Source: Pleodorina starrii (Eukaryota > Chlorophyta > Chlorophyceae > Chlamydomonadales > Volvocaceae). From it: a DNA stretch of 64,000 bases. The DNA is taken from NCBI GenBank assembly GCA_030267565.1, contig BRXU01000003.1, positions 7,353,001 through 7,417,000 on the forward strand, written 5' to 3'. The position numbers were made by a program, and so were the translations under genes. Below are positions 21,855 through 34,845 of this stretch, in pieces; the stretch's first letter is position 1; each line of letters begins with the position of its first letter. The notes under the pieces were generated by a model. That model did no database searches. It saw nothing but the letters and a program-made list of their open reading frames with translations, and was not told where the DNA came from.

Positions 21855-24800
21855 TCGGCCGGGGCGGAGCGGCGGTCGTTGTTTCGCGGCATGGGGGCTG
21901 TGCGCGGGCGGTACATGTGTGTGTATGGGGCGGGGGAGGAGGAGGGAAAGTAGGGGAGGGAAGGGGTAAATTGGCTGCAGGAAGGGAACGCGGGAAGGAA
22001 GGAGGACAGGAGGCTGGAGAATTGTTGCTGGGCGTATGACTAGACTACGAGGGGCTAGTGGTGGTGGGGCGTTCGGATAGTGAGGGGGTGCGTGTTGCGT
22101 TTCGACGCCTTCTGCGGAACGTCTCGGGCGGCATGCTCGTCCCATGTTCGTCCCATTGCTGCTTTCGTTGCACACTGTTGTCCGGACATGTGTTGTCCGG
22201 AGTCCCCCGGAGGAGCAGGCGGCCTTTGTTGTGGCCCTGGCGCTTTTCACGCCATCGTAAGGGCGGTGGGATGAGGAGTTAGCGAGGAATGAAGGCAAGG
22301 CGGGTGGAAAACGGCGGTCGATAGCGGTCGCTCGGAGTGATCCTCGTTGACATTTCAGATAGCCCCGCGGCTTTTCGGAGCTTGCGGTTGTGGTCGCATT
22401 CCCCGCGACGAATGTGGGGATGCACCGCTAACGCTCGGGGGCGCAGCGTCGGTGTGTAGTTTCCGCTCGGGGAGGCCCGCGAGCGCGTGCGGTGAAGCGG
22501 GCGCGAGAGCGCGAAAGCGTGCGCATCCCTCCCCCTCCCTCCGTGTCACCGATGCGGTGCCCCCCGTGTCGTAGCGTGTCGTGTCGTGGCGGCATATCGT
22601 TGTCGGAGACAGGGCTGACGGAGACGAGGGGGTTGACGTCGAGAGGGTGGGACAGGGAGGCGTGCGGCTGGCCCCTCTCCTGCCCCGGAGCCTCGCGCCG
22701 GCGCCTTTCCGGTGCCGTCGGTCTTGCCTCGCGTGCTGAATGGACTGTCGGGCACGGCCCATTATGGTCCGATTCGGGGGGAAGGGGCGGGAAGGGGAGG
22801 GGAGCACGCCTGCGGGCACTGCCCACCTCGGGCACGCTTGTTGGAGGAGGACCGACATGTTGAGAGGGCGGCAGAAAACAGATACGGATGCCGAAATATT
22901 GCGGGCTGGGAGGAAGAATTCTTTGTTGCCTCGTTGAGGGCTGCTTTGGTTTGATGCTCCGCGGTTGGTTTTCATGTTACAGCGGGAGGGTTGCGTTGCG
23001 TTTGGTATGGCGCGGGCCATGGTGGTGGTGGGAGGCGAGGGACGTGTTTGGTTGTCCCGGAGGGTGGACGCTTTCGCCTCCCTCCTCCCGCCGAGGAGGG
23101 GCGATGAAGTTTGTCGGGTCCGCCAGTGCTGGTCAGTACCTGTCCATGAAAGTTACTGGTGCCGTGTCTGGCCCACCTATGCAATGGCTTTTACACGCGG
23201 CTCGTGCGGCTCATGCGGCTTCAGACGATGCAAGGTGCGGTGGGTCGAGAGAGCGAGCCCTCTTCTATAATTATACCGTATATTTTAGGACCTCGCTATT
23301 TTCCGCGCCGTGTGGCTCTCTTCGTAGCTTTCGTATGCCGCAGTGTGGGGAGGAAAGGCGTCGACGACGTAGTGCTATCGATTTTGGGGCGGCGCCGGCG
23401 AACTCCCACTTTGTGCCTATTTTTGCTTCGCGGTACGGTTGGGCCGTAACCATTTTTCGGTTGGTATGTCGCCGCGGCTATATGGTGGTGTGGAGCGATT
23501 GTGTCGCCGAGCTCTGTCGTTGGGGTTGTGCGCGGTTGCCCTGGACCGGTTGTCTCGCCCGGGCGTTGTGAGGCGGTGTGGGGGCGCTGTCCGCCCTCCC
23601 TCCCCAGGTGTGTGTGTGTGTTTGTGGTTGCGTGCGGTTTGCGGGAGGGGCTTCGGGTCCAATGACGCAATGAGGCATCCGTGTCCCGCCCCGCCTCGGT
23701 TGGCTCCCGAAGCGCACTCCCTTGCGCTGCGTGTGGGGTGGTGCATGGGTTTGGGCTGGGGGGCAAGGCAGCATCGGCAGTGGTAAGCAGACACGGGCGT
23801 GGGCGTAGTGCCAACGCCGCCGCCGTTGGAAGGCACCGGTAGTAGGCATGTCGTAGATGCGGGGGGAGGGGGGCGGGAGGCGAAATCAGGGATGAGGCAG
23901 CAGCTGAGGTGAATCGGGGCGGCGGCGGCGTGCATTGGCTCGGCTGCCGGGCTCCAATTTTCGTCGACCCGCGGTACGGTTGTACGACGCTTCGGTCTTT
24001 CGATACTCCACTGCTGCTTCAGCATGAACCACCTGGCCTGGCATCATGCAGAGCAGACCAGACCGACTCGCTTCAGCCACGCAATGCAGTTGGCCCTAGC
24101 CCCGAGTCATGCGCTAGCGGTTCCGCGCCAGAGGCAGTGCTCCCTCCAGATCCGGGACAACAGGCCACGTGCCATCGCGTCCAATCAAGTACATGGGGTG
24201 GAAGGGAGGCAGGTCGTATTTGACTCAGGGTCTGCGTCTGGAGGATGCCCACCACCACCACCACCGCACGGTGACGAGCGTGCACGCGTGTACCCAAGCG
24301 CGCAAGTTCGCTTCCTTCATTGCTGCTGCCCGGCCGCCCGTCGCCTGTCGCCGCACCCGCGACCATCCGCCGAGCAAGCACCGCCGCGCCTACACGGAAG
24401 GCTGCTGCCCACGCTCCACTCGGCACTCCGATGTGGCGATCCAAGCTTCTCCCCACACCCCACCACCACAACCACCAAAGCTTGAGTAGGGCCAGGTCCG
24501 TCGCCCTAGGCCGCTGCCACCCCCGTCAAGCGATAACGCGCCCAGGGCTGCAGGTTGCAGGCCAGCCGCTTTGAGGTTGCCCGAGGCCATCGAGCAGAGC
24601 CCCCCCCCCGACCTTCGCCGCTTCTGTCCGCCCGCGCCCCGACAACGATACCTGGGAAACAACACTCATGGCACGGCTCTCTACTCCTCATTCCGTGTGC
24701 AGGCGCACCCCCCAAGAAAACCCGCTCTCGCACTCTCAAGCCCCCCACTGCCCACTCGCGCTGGATGGCCACCCCTTCCTTCCCGCTGCACCGTTGCAAC

Positions 24801-25088
24801 CGCCTTTCGCGTCCTACGGCATCCTGCACGCGCACATGCTGCACTCGCGCCAAGAGCCCCACGGACGCTCGCGCGTGCCCCTCCAGACCTCAACCGCGTA
24901 GCGCCTCCTTGCCCAGCCGCGCAATCGTCTGGGCTGCGGCTGCGGCACGGCAGCAGCTCGAGAGCCCACACATGACCCGACCGGAGCGCGCGCGGCCTTC
25001 CCCAGCCACATTGCGGCGCCTTCCCCTTGGGCGCTGAAAACGGAGGGGACGTCGCCCAGGGTCCTCTGGCCGCACAACTTCGAGAATG
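21855..25088. other. 3.2-kb region with no supported gene
   Basis: Lies between convergent genes (coiled-coil + and ClpR -). It must include the coiled-coil 3' UTR. Open frames up to 227 codons exist (for example 22888-23571), but they lack family motifs and splice continuity. I see no clear TGTAA signal on the plus strand here. Confidence 0.5.
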
Positions 25089-25102
25089 TTACAAAGCTTA
25101 CA
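25089..25102 (-). terminator. Two TGTAA poly(A) signals of the ClpR gene
   Basis: TTACA at 25089-25093 and 25098-25102 reads as TGTAA twice on the minus strand, about 470 nt past the ClpR stop. TGTAA is the usual poly(A) signal in volvocine algae. Confidence 0.6.
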
Positions 25103-25570
25103 ACACACGCACACACACGCGTACGACCTTCCGAACATTCGAGAAGCCACCGCCGTCAACCGACTGGTGAGGAAAGCACCGCTACGCGCTGCCGCGGCCC
25201 CCGAGTCCGAAGGGAAGGCTTTTGGGAAGGCGATACTACCTGTCGCGTGCGCCGCGGCCCAGCTACCTCGTCATACTCCTCAACCCCTCGCCTTCCCGCC
25301 GTAGCCCCTGACACCCCGCCACCCCCTCTCCCCACACAAACGCCACCACCAAAAACCCTCCTAATCAGCCTCCTCCCAGCCCCACCAGATGACTGCCCCT
25401 AGCCCGCGCCGCGCGGCGCGGCCCGCGACCTGTTGCCACGCGGCGGTCTTGCGCCGACACTCAGCCGGCACTCGGCTGGCGTCGGCGGAAAAAAGCGCCC
25501 GCCTCCGCCGTCAGCCCGCTGCTCTCGACGCGCTTTGGTCACCGGCGACCGCATCGTCACCGACGGCCGT

Positions 25571-28500
25571 TCACGCCTGCCTCGTAAACTTGAACTTGGG
25601 CTTGTCCATGGAGAACATCTCATCGTCGCCGCCGCCCTTGTCCTTCTGCATCTTGCGGAAGCGGTTGAGCAGGAAGCCGGGCACCAGCTTGTCCACCAGG
25701 CCCTCCTCGTAGGCCTGCTTCACGGAAAAGTACCTGGGAGGCGGCGGCGGCGGAGGCGGAGGAGGGGGAGGCGGTGGCAGCGGTTGCGGCATGTCGTTGC
25801 AGTGGCGGTGGGTGTTGAGATCAGAGGTACCCCCGGTGTGCGGTGGCGCGTGGTGGTTGTGTTTGTTAGGAACTGGCGGTGGTGGGAGGGGCCGCGGGAG
25901 GGGCCTGCGGGGCCCAGAAGAGGTACATCCCAACAAGAGACGACGAGGGACCCAGCGGCACCCTCCCAGTCAACCGCTGTGCTGTCACATCCACCCACCC
26001 ACCCGCCCACAGCCCTACACCCCCCCAGGAATAAGATAAAGACGAGCCCCTCACCGCTTGCGCGACAGGTACTGCTTCTGGCAGGTCTCCAGGTCCTTGC
26101 CCGTGGAGCGAGCCAGGATGGCCGCATAGTACTTGGTGGCGTAGTCCAGCTCGTTGGCCTGCAGCTGCGCGTCCACCGTCTGACCGAACACGCGGTTCAT
26201 GACGGGCGGAGCGGTCGAGATCTTGGCGTGCGGGAACGTGTACCTGCAGGGCAAGGGCAGGGGCAGGGGCGCGAGAGGGCAGCGCCGGCGGGGTTTCAGA
26301 AGGGGAACGGGGGAACGGTCGGAACGACCCGCGCGTGGGCTCACGCCAGTGCAGCCTGGCTCGTGCCTGCAGCTCCCCCGATCTATCCCGACCAACCAGC
26401 GGCAAAGGGCTGCTGCCCGGGCCCCGCCCGCCCGCCTGCGCCAACCCTCTCTTCTCTTCGGCCAACCAGAGCGCGAGGGAGGGCGGGCGGGAGAGAGAGG
26501 AGGAGGACCGCAAACAAGAGCCTCTGGGCTGGGCTGGGAATCGGCAGTCAGCCGCCCAGCACGCAGCAGCTGGTGGCCCCGCGAGCGAGGGGTAGGCAGC
26601 GGGCCACCGCGGCGGCAGCAGCGACCCCCCCCCACGCCGAGAGGCCGCCGCACCCCTGCGCCGAGTGGCCTGACGTGTCGACGCGGGGCTCCCGGCTGGC
26701 AGGGCTGCGGCCGCTGCGACCATCCAACCCAACCCAGCTGCGGCCCTTGCCCGCAAGCACACATACACACAGGGCGCGTGCGGCCCGGGCTGCACACCAG
26801 CCGGAGCCTGGCCCCGGCCCGCAACGCAACGCAGCCTTCAGCGTGACGACAGCGTGGCTGCACCACGCCCCTGCTGGGTAGCTGGACCGCTGCCAACCCG
26901 CTGGCACAGCGGGACCCGGGTGCGGGAAGCGCCTGCTGGCTCATCGTTCACCCAGCTCGCCAGCGCCACCACCACCACCTCCACCCACCATCAGGCAGCG
27001 CAGGTCCCCAACCGCCTCACCGTCCCCCGCCCCGCCGCCGCAGTGGCGCAACCCGCGGTGGCCCCCATCCCCGCCCCCCCTCCTCCCACCACCCAATCGC
27101 ACCCTCCCTGTGCCCCCCACCGCCCGCCCGCGTGGCCCCATCGCCTCCGTGTTGTGCGTTATGGCTGCCCCCCGCCCAGCGTTGCCAGCTGCTGCCTCGC
27201 CACCCACACAGCTTCACTTGCTGCTGCCACTCCAACTTGAGGACGACGCCGGCGGGGGGCTGCTGCTGCACCTTCCCTCACCCTCCCTCCCTCCCCTCTG
27301 TCCCCCCTCCTCCACCCCCCCCTCCACCTTCCCACCCGCCACCCGCGCCCACCTGTGTCCCTTCTGCCCCGCCGACAGCAGCACCGCCGCCTGGTTCTGC
27401 GCCTTCCACGTGACGCCCGTGTACAGCGGCGCGCGCGTGAAGCCCAGCGCCGCCCAGATGGCGTAAAACTCATTGTCTGCGGAGATGGCCTGACCCTTGT
27501 CGTTGATGCAGCCCGTGGAGTTGAGGTAGACGTAGATGGGCCGCTGCCGGTTGCGGTCGTCAAAGTCCAGGTAGTAGCACTGGGCCACCACTAGCTCCGT
27601 AACGGAGGGAAGGAACTGAAGGGCAGCGGAGGGCGGGGAGGGGAGGGGGGCGGGGGAGGGGGATCAGGGAGTGATATGCTCCTTTCCGGGGTGCTTTCCG
27701 GGGGCGGTAGGGGCGGGGGTAAAAAGAAGGTACCGCAGCGGAGACGGAGACGGCGTCGATGCGCGGGTGTGTGCATGGTAGAGCCGAGCCGAGCATGAGT
27801 GCCGCGACGCCCCCTCTCGACCCAGGTGACCAAAAAAGTACTCAACCGGAAAGACGACCATCCCCTCCCTCGCCGCCACAGCCTCCGGACAAGGGTACAC
27901 ACGGGTCAAGTGCCCGGGCGGGTTTCATGACCCGGCCCGGCCACCGCCAAGAAACGCCACCGCGACCCCACCCGGCACCAACAAAGGTCGACGGGCGACA
28001 ACACCGGCCACCGCGGCCAAATTGTTTGCCAAGGAGAGAGCCGCACTCTGATGCGCCAAAACACACCGCTCGTGAGCAGCCCCCTCCCTCCCTCCCTCGA
28101 TGGCCTCCGCTTGCTCGGCTTGGCCCCGGGTGCCCACAGGTGCCGCCCAACACTGCCAACGACAGGGGCCGGGCCCCGGAACTGAAATTCCCTCTCCCAA
28201 CCCTCCCTGCACTCCCCCGGAGGGCCAGGCCTGAAAGCGCAGAGGGACGCAATCCCCCCTCACTCCTCTTGTCTCCTCCCATCTGCCTCTTCCCTCCCTT
28301 CCTCCCTCCCTCCCTCCTCTGTTCGTCCCTCCGCGTGGCCGATGCTGCCTGCCGCCGCCCAACCTTACGCGCCCGCCCGTTACCACCGGTCGCAGTCGCC
28401 TCCGCCCGTGCACCCCATGCGCCGCACCCGGCAAGACCCCAAGCCCCGCTTTCTTTCATTCCCTTCCCGACGTGCCCGCTCCTTGCTGATGCTCGTGCCG

Positions 28501-29681
28501 GTCCCCGCTGGTGCCCCCCCCACGAGGCTGGTCAGCCCCCCAATTGTAGCCCTCTCCCAAAAATGCCAACTCGATACGGGCACCGCACTGTGCCACGTCT
28601 GTCGCCCTCCCGAGTAAGCTTGTGGGCAGCGACACCTTCCGCTCATTTTATGGTAGAGCTTTACTCGATTGGTCCGTGTGCCCGCCATCGCGCCCGGGAT
28701 GGCCCCCCGGCCGAGTGGGGTGTCAGAAAACCCCAGTCGACAGTCCCCTCCCCCGTGGCCCAACCGCATCCTAAAGCCCTTCGCCTGTTCCAGGGGATTA
28801 TAATCCGCCAGCCGGCCGTGCCCCTGCTGGGCGACGAGCGCTGTCGGGGCTGCAATGCGACCCTAACGCGGCATCGGCCCGAGCCAGCCCACGAAATGGA
28901 CCTGCTTCACACCATCCGCCGCAACATTCCGAGAGATCATGAATGTGTGACAAGTTCTTACCGGCATGCTAATGTAGATGACGCGCTGCTGCAGCAGGAG
29001 CGACGGGAGGTCCGGCGGGTTCCCAAAGCGTTCCGCCTCCGGCAGGAAAATGGGCCTGCCCTCCGGGTAATTTGGATACTCCCCGTAGGCTGCGCGCGCG
29101 CCGCTGTACCCGCGCCCGCGATAGCTTCCGCCGGCCATGTTCGTGACATTGTACCCAAACTGCTCCGGCTGGAACTTCTCGCCGCGCAGATACGCCCTTG
29201 ATGATAACGTTTTCTGTGGGGCGCGAAAGGAAGCAGATCTAGCGCACGACTGACGGATTGGGCTTGCTTGCGGCGCAGAGAGCGCCCACGACTAAATACA
29301 TACCGGGTCCGGCAGGTCGGTGCGCGGCCCAGCCAGTCCAAGAGCGCGGATCTGTCGCTCAGACAGCCCATAGGACGCCTCCCGCAGATCCTCCTCAACG
29401 CTTGGCGAGGAGCTTGATGCCTGCTCCTCCTCTGCCTGCTCCTGCTGCTGCGGCCCGGGTGCGAACCACTCATACTGCTGGCTGAGTCTGCTAGTTAACT
29501 GATAGTACTCCGCATCGCCATCGCTGAACTCCGCAGTGGGCCCAAACGTGCGCCAATTGTTGTTTACCGCAACCTGGCGAGCTGGCCGACGGACGACTGG
29601 AGCTGGCACGATAGCGGGCGCACACTGTACAGGGGCGGCGGTCCGCAGCTTGGGCGTGCGGAACGCCAAGAGGGACTGCAT
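25571..29681 (-). CDS. Plastid ClpR subunit (non-catalytic Clp protease core), CLPR1-like
   Basis: Five frame-consistent exons: 29681-29304, 29213-28962, 27615-27353, 26243-26055 and 25733-25571 (TGA), giving 414 residues. Residues 1 to ~45 are rich in Arg, Ala, Val and Pro with few acids, as expected of a chloroplast transit peptide. The ClpP/R fold follows: PPDLPSLLL, VIYISMP, PSVTELVVAQCYYLDFDD, YVYLNSTG, then QAAVLLSAGQKGHR and YATKYYAAILARSTGKDLE. The active-site Ser of ClpP (G-x-S-x-A) is replaced by a stretch reading VTWKAQNQAAVLL, so this is a non-proteolytic R-type subunit. ClpR proteins form the mixed R-ring of the stromal Clp protease. The NR...G...D...ELD..T.YY pattern fits CLPR1 best, from memory. 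The C-terminus is extended and basic. The gene is head to head with SDH1. Confidence 0.9.
27659..27687 (-). repeat. Intronic repeat family A, sense copy
   Basis: On the ClpR strand it reads GGAAAGGAGCATATCACTCC followed by CTGATCCCC. It lies about 45 nt before the acceptor at 27616, in the 1.35-kb second intron. Confidence 0.8.
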
Positions 29682-30010
29682 GTTGCAGCAGTGACAATAA
29701 AGGCTGTCTATAGGCAAGGCAGTTTGTACCTAGATATGTTCCCTCCCCAATATTAGTGCCTGCCTGCAACCATAGTTTCCCCCATAATCAATATAGTTAC
29801 TGTAAACTGTCTTCGTGCTGTGCGATGGCTGAAACCCCAACCTCCGCTCCGGGACCTAACGTACCGTAAATGCAATGCCGTTCTGCCGTTAAGATTATTC
29901 GTGTGCATTATCGTTACTCTTGACAGAGACCTTGCGCGTCTAAGCTTCGCACCTAGGTTCTGACTCCCTGCCCTTAGACGAAGATCTTTGTGTGTCGGAA
30001 AGGCTGCAGG
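29682..30010. promoter_or_regulatory. Shared upstream region of CLPR (-) and SDH1 (+)
   Basis: Only 329 bp separate the two start codons, so promoters and 5' UTRs of a plastid and a mitochondrial protein overlap. It is less GC-rich than the genes. No TATA box can be assigned with confidence. Confidence 0.55.
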
Positions 30011-33000
30011 ATGTCGGTACTAGCGAAGATTCTAGCCGGCACAGCTGCCAAAGCACAGCCCTCGCAACAACTAGGATTGCTTGGCCAGCGAGCGGTCCTG
30101 GCCACTGCGCAGCAAGCGGCACTGCCAGAGTCGCGGGGGTATGCGTCGCAGACGTATCCCGTTATCGATCACCAGTATGACGCTGTTGTCGTCGGTGCGG
30201 GTGGAGCTGGCCTGCGCGCTGCTGTTGGTCTCTCGGAGCTGGGCTTTAAGACCGCGTAAGAGCCGCGCCGGAAGCTGATTCATGCGGCCGGTTGGTTGCC
30301 ACGTTGACATTTTCGGTTTGACACCCTGTGTAGGTGTGTGACCAAGTTGTTTCCAACGCGCTCCCATACGGTAGCAGCACAGGGCGGCATCAATGCCGCG
30401 CTGGGCAACATGACGGAGGACGATTGGCGCTGGCACGCTTACGACACGGTTAAGGGCAGCGACTGGCTCGGCGACCAGGACGCAATTCATTACATGTGCC
30501 GTGAGGCACCGAAAGCCGTCATCGAACTGGAAAATTACGGTCTGCCATTCTCGCGCACGGAAGATGGAAAAATTTACCAGCGCGCGTTCGGTGGCCAGAG
30601 CCTGGACTTCGGAAAGGGCGGACAGGCGTATCGCTGTGCATGCGCGGCTGACCGCACGGGGCACGCTATGCTCCACACGCTCTACGGCATGGCGATGAAG
30701 CACAACATTCAGTTCTTCGGTAAGTGCGCCGGAACTCCTTCGCCCCCTCCCGCCCTCGGGTGGTGCAATGCCCCGCTGCGGTGTAGAGCGAAACATCCCC
30801 TCCACACCACCGCCCTCTACCGACGGCGCGCGCGCCCGCGCGCGCCACTTCACCCCACTGCCCCCCTCACTCGATCACCCTCAAGCCCCCTGCGCCTTGC
30901 CTCCCCCTGCGCCTTGCCTCTCCTTTATCCCACCCCAACCATCCTACACACTTCCACCCACCCCAACCCCAGCCCTTCCTCCATCTGCTGCGATTCCTTA
31001 TTTCCTACCTTCCGCCATCCACCCAAACGCCGCCGCACGGACACCCCACCCGCCGCCAACACACCCTTTCCCCCCGCCTCCCACCGACCCCTCTCCCACC
31101 CACCACCCACCCACCACCCACCCACCATCTACCAAACACCTACCAACTCACACCACCACCACCACCAACCCAACATCTACCGCACCACCGTCCGTTCGCT
31201 AACGCCGTCTCCTTCTCCTCTGCGAAATTCTCTTTATACCACCATCAACCACACAGTCGAGTACTTTGCCCTGGACCTCATTATGGACTCTGACGGCGCC
31301 TGCCGGGGCGTCATGGCGCTGTGCATGGAGGACGGCACCCTCCACCGCTTCCAGGCTCACAACACGGTGCTGGCCACCGGCGGCTACGGCCGCGCCTACT
31401 TCTCCGCCACCTCGGCCCACACCTGCACCGGAGACGGCGGCGGCATGGTGGCGCGCGCCGGCCTGCCGCTGCAGGACCTGGAGTTCGTGCAGTTCCACCC
31501 CACCGGCATCTACGGGGCCGGCTGCCTCATCACGGAGGGCTGCCGCGGCGAGGGTGGCATCCTCCGCAACAGCGAGGGCGAGCGCTTCATGGAGCGGTGG
31601 GTGCACCTATGGGGGCGTGCGTACCTGTGGGCGAAGCTGTACCTGTGTGCCTGTAGCTGTGTGCTCGTGTCGGCTGCTGATAGATGTGGGGCTGTGAGCT
31701 GAAGGCATCCATCTGTAGTCCGGGCAAGGCGGCGGCGGAGGGGAGGGGGCAGCAGCAGTGACAGCCATTCCAGCGATGTCAGCGGGGGGGGGGGCCTGCC
31801 AGCGCAGCCGCACAGCTATCTCGCAGCCGCACAGCAGCGAGGACGCAACATACGTACCTGGTGTGGACGCAACATACGTACCTGGTGGGGAGGGAAGCGG
31901 CTACGACGCAACATACGTACCTGGTGTGGACGAGGGTCCAACGCCAGGGCAGGACCTGCTGTGTGGCGAATGTGACGAAGGGTGGCCTCGGGTGGCCCTG
32001 CGGGGGTGGCCCGAGCTGCGGCGACTGGGCGACCGCACCGCCTGCCGCTGGATGCGCTGGGGGCACCGCGCGTCCTGCCGCATCCCCACACCGACACCTC
32101 TACCGCGCGGCCTCCCGGGTCCTGACCCTTCACACCTGGCGGTGCACAACGCGCCGCCCTCTCTCGTTTGCCAGGCAGCTACGCGATGTCGCTCCACGGA
32201 GAGCCGACGACCTCGCCACTCTCGCCACCACCATCTCCTCCCGTTCCCCCTCCGGGATGGCCCTCCTGCCTTGCGACCCCGTCCTGTCTTCGCCCCCGCA
32301 ACGCTCTCCCTCACCCCTCCTACCGTATCCGCCCCTTGCTGCCGCCGCTCATGCTGCCACCGCCGCCACCGCTGCCGCATCTTCCTCCTTCGCCCCTCTG
32401 TGTGTCTCAGTTACGCTCCCACCGCCAAGGACCTGGCCTCCCGCGACGTGGTGTCCCGCTCCATGACCATTGAGATCCGGGAGGGTCGCGGCTGCGGTCC
32501 GGAGAAGGACCACATCTACCTGCACCTCAACCACCTGCCTCCTGAGCTGCTGGCGGAGAGGCTGCCGGGCATCAGCGAGACGGCCGCCATCTTCGCGGGG
32601 GTGGACGTCACCAAGGTGGGCGGGGGCTGCAGGGGGGAGCCGGGGGGGCTGGGGCTGGGCAGGGGCACAGGCCAGGGGGGTTGAGATTTGAGATGCGTCG
32701 TTGCATTTGAGATGCACCGCCGCCCCTCCCCCCATCAGCCATCGGCATCAGCAACCCCGAGTCGCAGAGGGACCGCGCACGGGGCCCCGACGCAGGCGTG
32801 GCTGTGGGGCATAAGGGGGGGGTGGTTTGCACGCAACCGTATGTGGGCCCTTTGGCGTCAGCGCCCGCTGACCCCGCCTAACCCGGCTTCAACCCCGCAC
32901 CCGACCCAGCCCTCTCTCCCTTGCCTGACCCCGCCTGTGCCGCTGCCCCCGCACCCGCCGCTTCTCTCTCCCCTCCCCGCACCCCCCCCTCACCACAACA

Positions 33001-34729
33001 ACGTCCGCCAATTGTTATATGAAGGATCATATCATTCCCCTGACCCCCGCGCACCCCCCCCCCGCGCAGGAGCCCATCCCGGTGCTCCCCACCGTGCACT
33101 ACAACATGGGCGGCATCCCCACCAACTACATGGGCGAGGTGCTGGCGCCCACCCAGGAGCAGCCCGACAAGGTGGTGCCGGGTCTGTTCGCGGCGGGCGA
33201 GGCGGCCTGCGCCTCCGTGCACGGAGCCAACCGCCTGGGAGCCAACTCGCTGCTGGACATTGTGGTCTTTGGCCGCGCATGCGCCAACCGCATCGGTAGG
33301 GGCAGGGTGACGGGGCGCGGGGAGGGGGGTTCGGGGACAGAGGAGGGAACGTGGGCGGGGGAGCGGGGAAGCGGGCGGCGTGGGCGGATGAGCGGGGCGA
33401 AGCGCAGCGAAGCAGTCGAGGCATGGGCGGGGAAGCGGGCGTGGGGGGACGGGAAGGAGGGGCCACACACGGTTACGCACCCACCCTCCGACACTCCCCG
33501 CCTGCAGGCGAGATCGCCAAGCCCAACACGCCGCACCGGCCGCTGCCCGGCAGCGCCGGTGAGAACGCCATTGCCCGGCTGGACAAGTTGCGCAACGCCA
33601 AGGGCGGTCTGCGCACCGCGGAGATCCGGCGCAACATGCAGAAGGTGATGCAGAACAACGCGGCGGTGTTCCGCACGCAGGAGACGCTGGCGGAGGGATG
33701 CAAGCTCATAGACGAGACCGCGGCGTCGTTCCAGGACGTCAAGGTGAGGCCGCGGCAGGCCAGGCGGGCGTAGGCAAAGGCGGGCGTAGGCGGGCGTGGG
33801 CGTGGGTGGGTGGGATATGTGGGCGGCTGGCTTTGTTGCGTGGGTGGCAGTAACGAAGGACGCATCGCACCCTTAACCTCCCCCCCCCCGCCCCTCCTCC
33901 CGCCCCACCTCCCCTACCGCGCGACCAGGTGTCGGACCGCGGCCTGGTGTGGAACACGGACCTTGTTGAGACGCTGGAGCTGGAGAACCTGCTGCTCAAC
34001 GCAGCCATCACCATGCACGGAGCGGAGAGGCGCAAGGAGAGCCGCGGGGCGCACGCGCGCGAGGACTTCACCGACCGCGACGACACCCACTGGCTCAAGC
34101 ACACGCTGGGCTACATGCCCTCGGTGAGACGAGGCACGAGACACAGTGGACGGGCCGGGAGGGGAAGGGCAAGCGGAGTGGAAGCAGCGGCAACAGCGGC
34201 GGCAGCAAGGCGGGGCACGGGCTTTTCGCTAGTGTGTACAGCGGCCTGCGCGTGGGCGGCATGGCGGGAGGTGCATATTGTGACTCGTCGCGCAGCAGCC
34301 CTCCTCCGATACATAATACAATACGTTAATTAGGAGCTGCGCGGGGTCCACGAGTGGGGGGTTCACGCGTTGAAGCCTTCTCGAGGCCTTCCTGGCCGGC
34401 CTGGATTGCCCTCAATACCTTATCCACCCGTCTGCCTAGGGAACAGGTTGCTGTGCAGTCAGTGCTTGTTTCTAAAATCCCCCCGCTTGCGGCATGGACT
34501 CGACTTCTTCTTCCCCGTTCCTAGGGGATAAGGGGTCCGGGAGACGTCACCCGCTTATCCCCCTGCTGCGGTATTGATCTTGTTTCTTCCCGCTCCTCCC
34601 GCCCGGCTGCTCCTCCCGGCTGCTGCTGTGCAGGTGACGGACAAGGTGGACATCACGTACCGCCCGGTGCATATGCAGCCGCTGAGCGAGGAGATGCCGT
34701 TTGTGCCGCCCAAGGCCCGCGTGTACTAG
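30011..34729 (+). CDS. SDH1: Succinate dehydrogenase flavoprotein subunit, mitochondrial
   Basis: Eight frame-consistent exons: 30011-30255, 30334-30719, 31257-31596, 32411-32615, 33070-33295, 33508-33743, 33929-34123 and 34634-34729 (TAG), giving 642 residues, normal for the family. The enzyme oxidises succinate to fumarate on a covalent FAD and passes electrons to the iron-sulphur subunit in complex II of the inner mitochondrial membrane. Residues 1 to ~45 form a typical mitochondrial presequence with a GYAS-like cleavage region. The dinucleotide fold GAGGAG is at 62-67. SHTVAAQGG contains His93, the covalent flavin site. FHPTGIYG and TEGCRGEGG form the substrate and proton-shuttle region. 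[16 protein letters not shown] and the [20 protein letters not shown] flavin-binding segment follow, and the C-terminal domain ends with [14 protein letters not shown] 30011 is preferred over an in-frame ATG 21 nt upstream because it begins the presequence. Confidence 0.97.
31842..31928. repeat. Three-copy tandem repeat in SDH1 intron 3
   Basis: GACGCAACATACGTACCTGG occurs three times, starting at 31842, 31866 and 31905; the last two are separated by 17 bp. It lies inside the 814-bp intron 31597-32410. Confidence 0.85.
32997..33048 (+). repeat. Intronic repeat family A, sense copy
   Basis: AACAACGTCCGCCAATTGTT then ATATGAAGGATCATATCATT and CCCCTGACCCCC. It ends 22 nt before the SDH1 acceptor at 33069. 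The CAACGTCCG upstream part shows that the family extends at least 55 nt. Confidence 0.85.
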
Positions 34730-34840
34730 AAGAGAACTACTGCCCCTCCCCCCTCACGCGCATGACACGCGCCCCCCCGGCGGCGGTGTGGTTAGGACGC
34801 GGCAGTGGCGGCGGCAGCCGGTTTCCGATAGCAGCGCTGG

Positions 34841-34845
34841 TGTAA
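34841..34845 (+). terminator. TGTAA poly(A) signal of SDH1
   Basis: First TGTAA after the SDH1 stop, 111 nt downstream. Confidence 0.65.

Noticed and set aside
22888..23571. 227-codon plus-strand open frame
   Set aside because: Cys/Trp/Arg-rich with no domain, no splice-linked partner exons and no conservation signal visible.
25433..26881. 482-codon plus-strand open frame across the ClpR gene
   Set aside because: Antisense to verified ClpR exons; Arg/Pro/Ala-biased shadow of GC-rich coding DNA.
27759..29201. 480-codon plus-strand open frame
   Set aside because: Overlaps the ClpR second intron and exon 2 on the other strand, with no motif.
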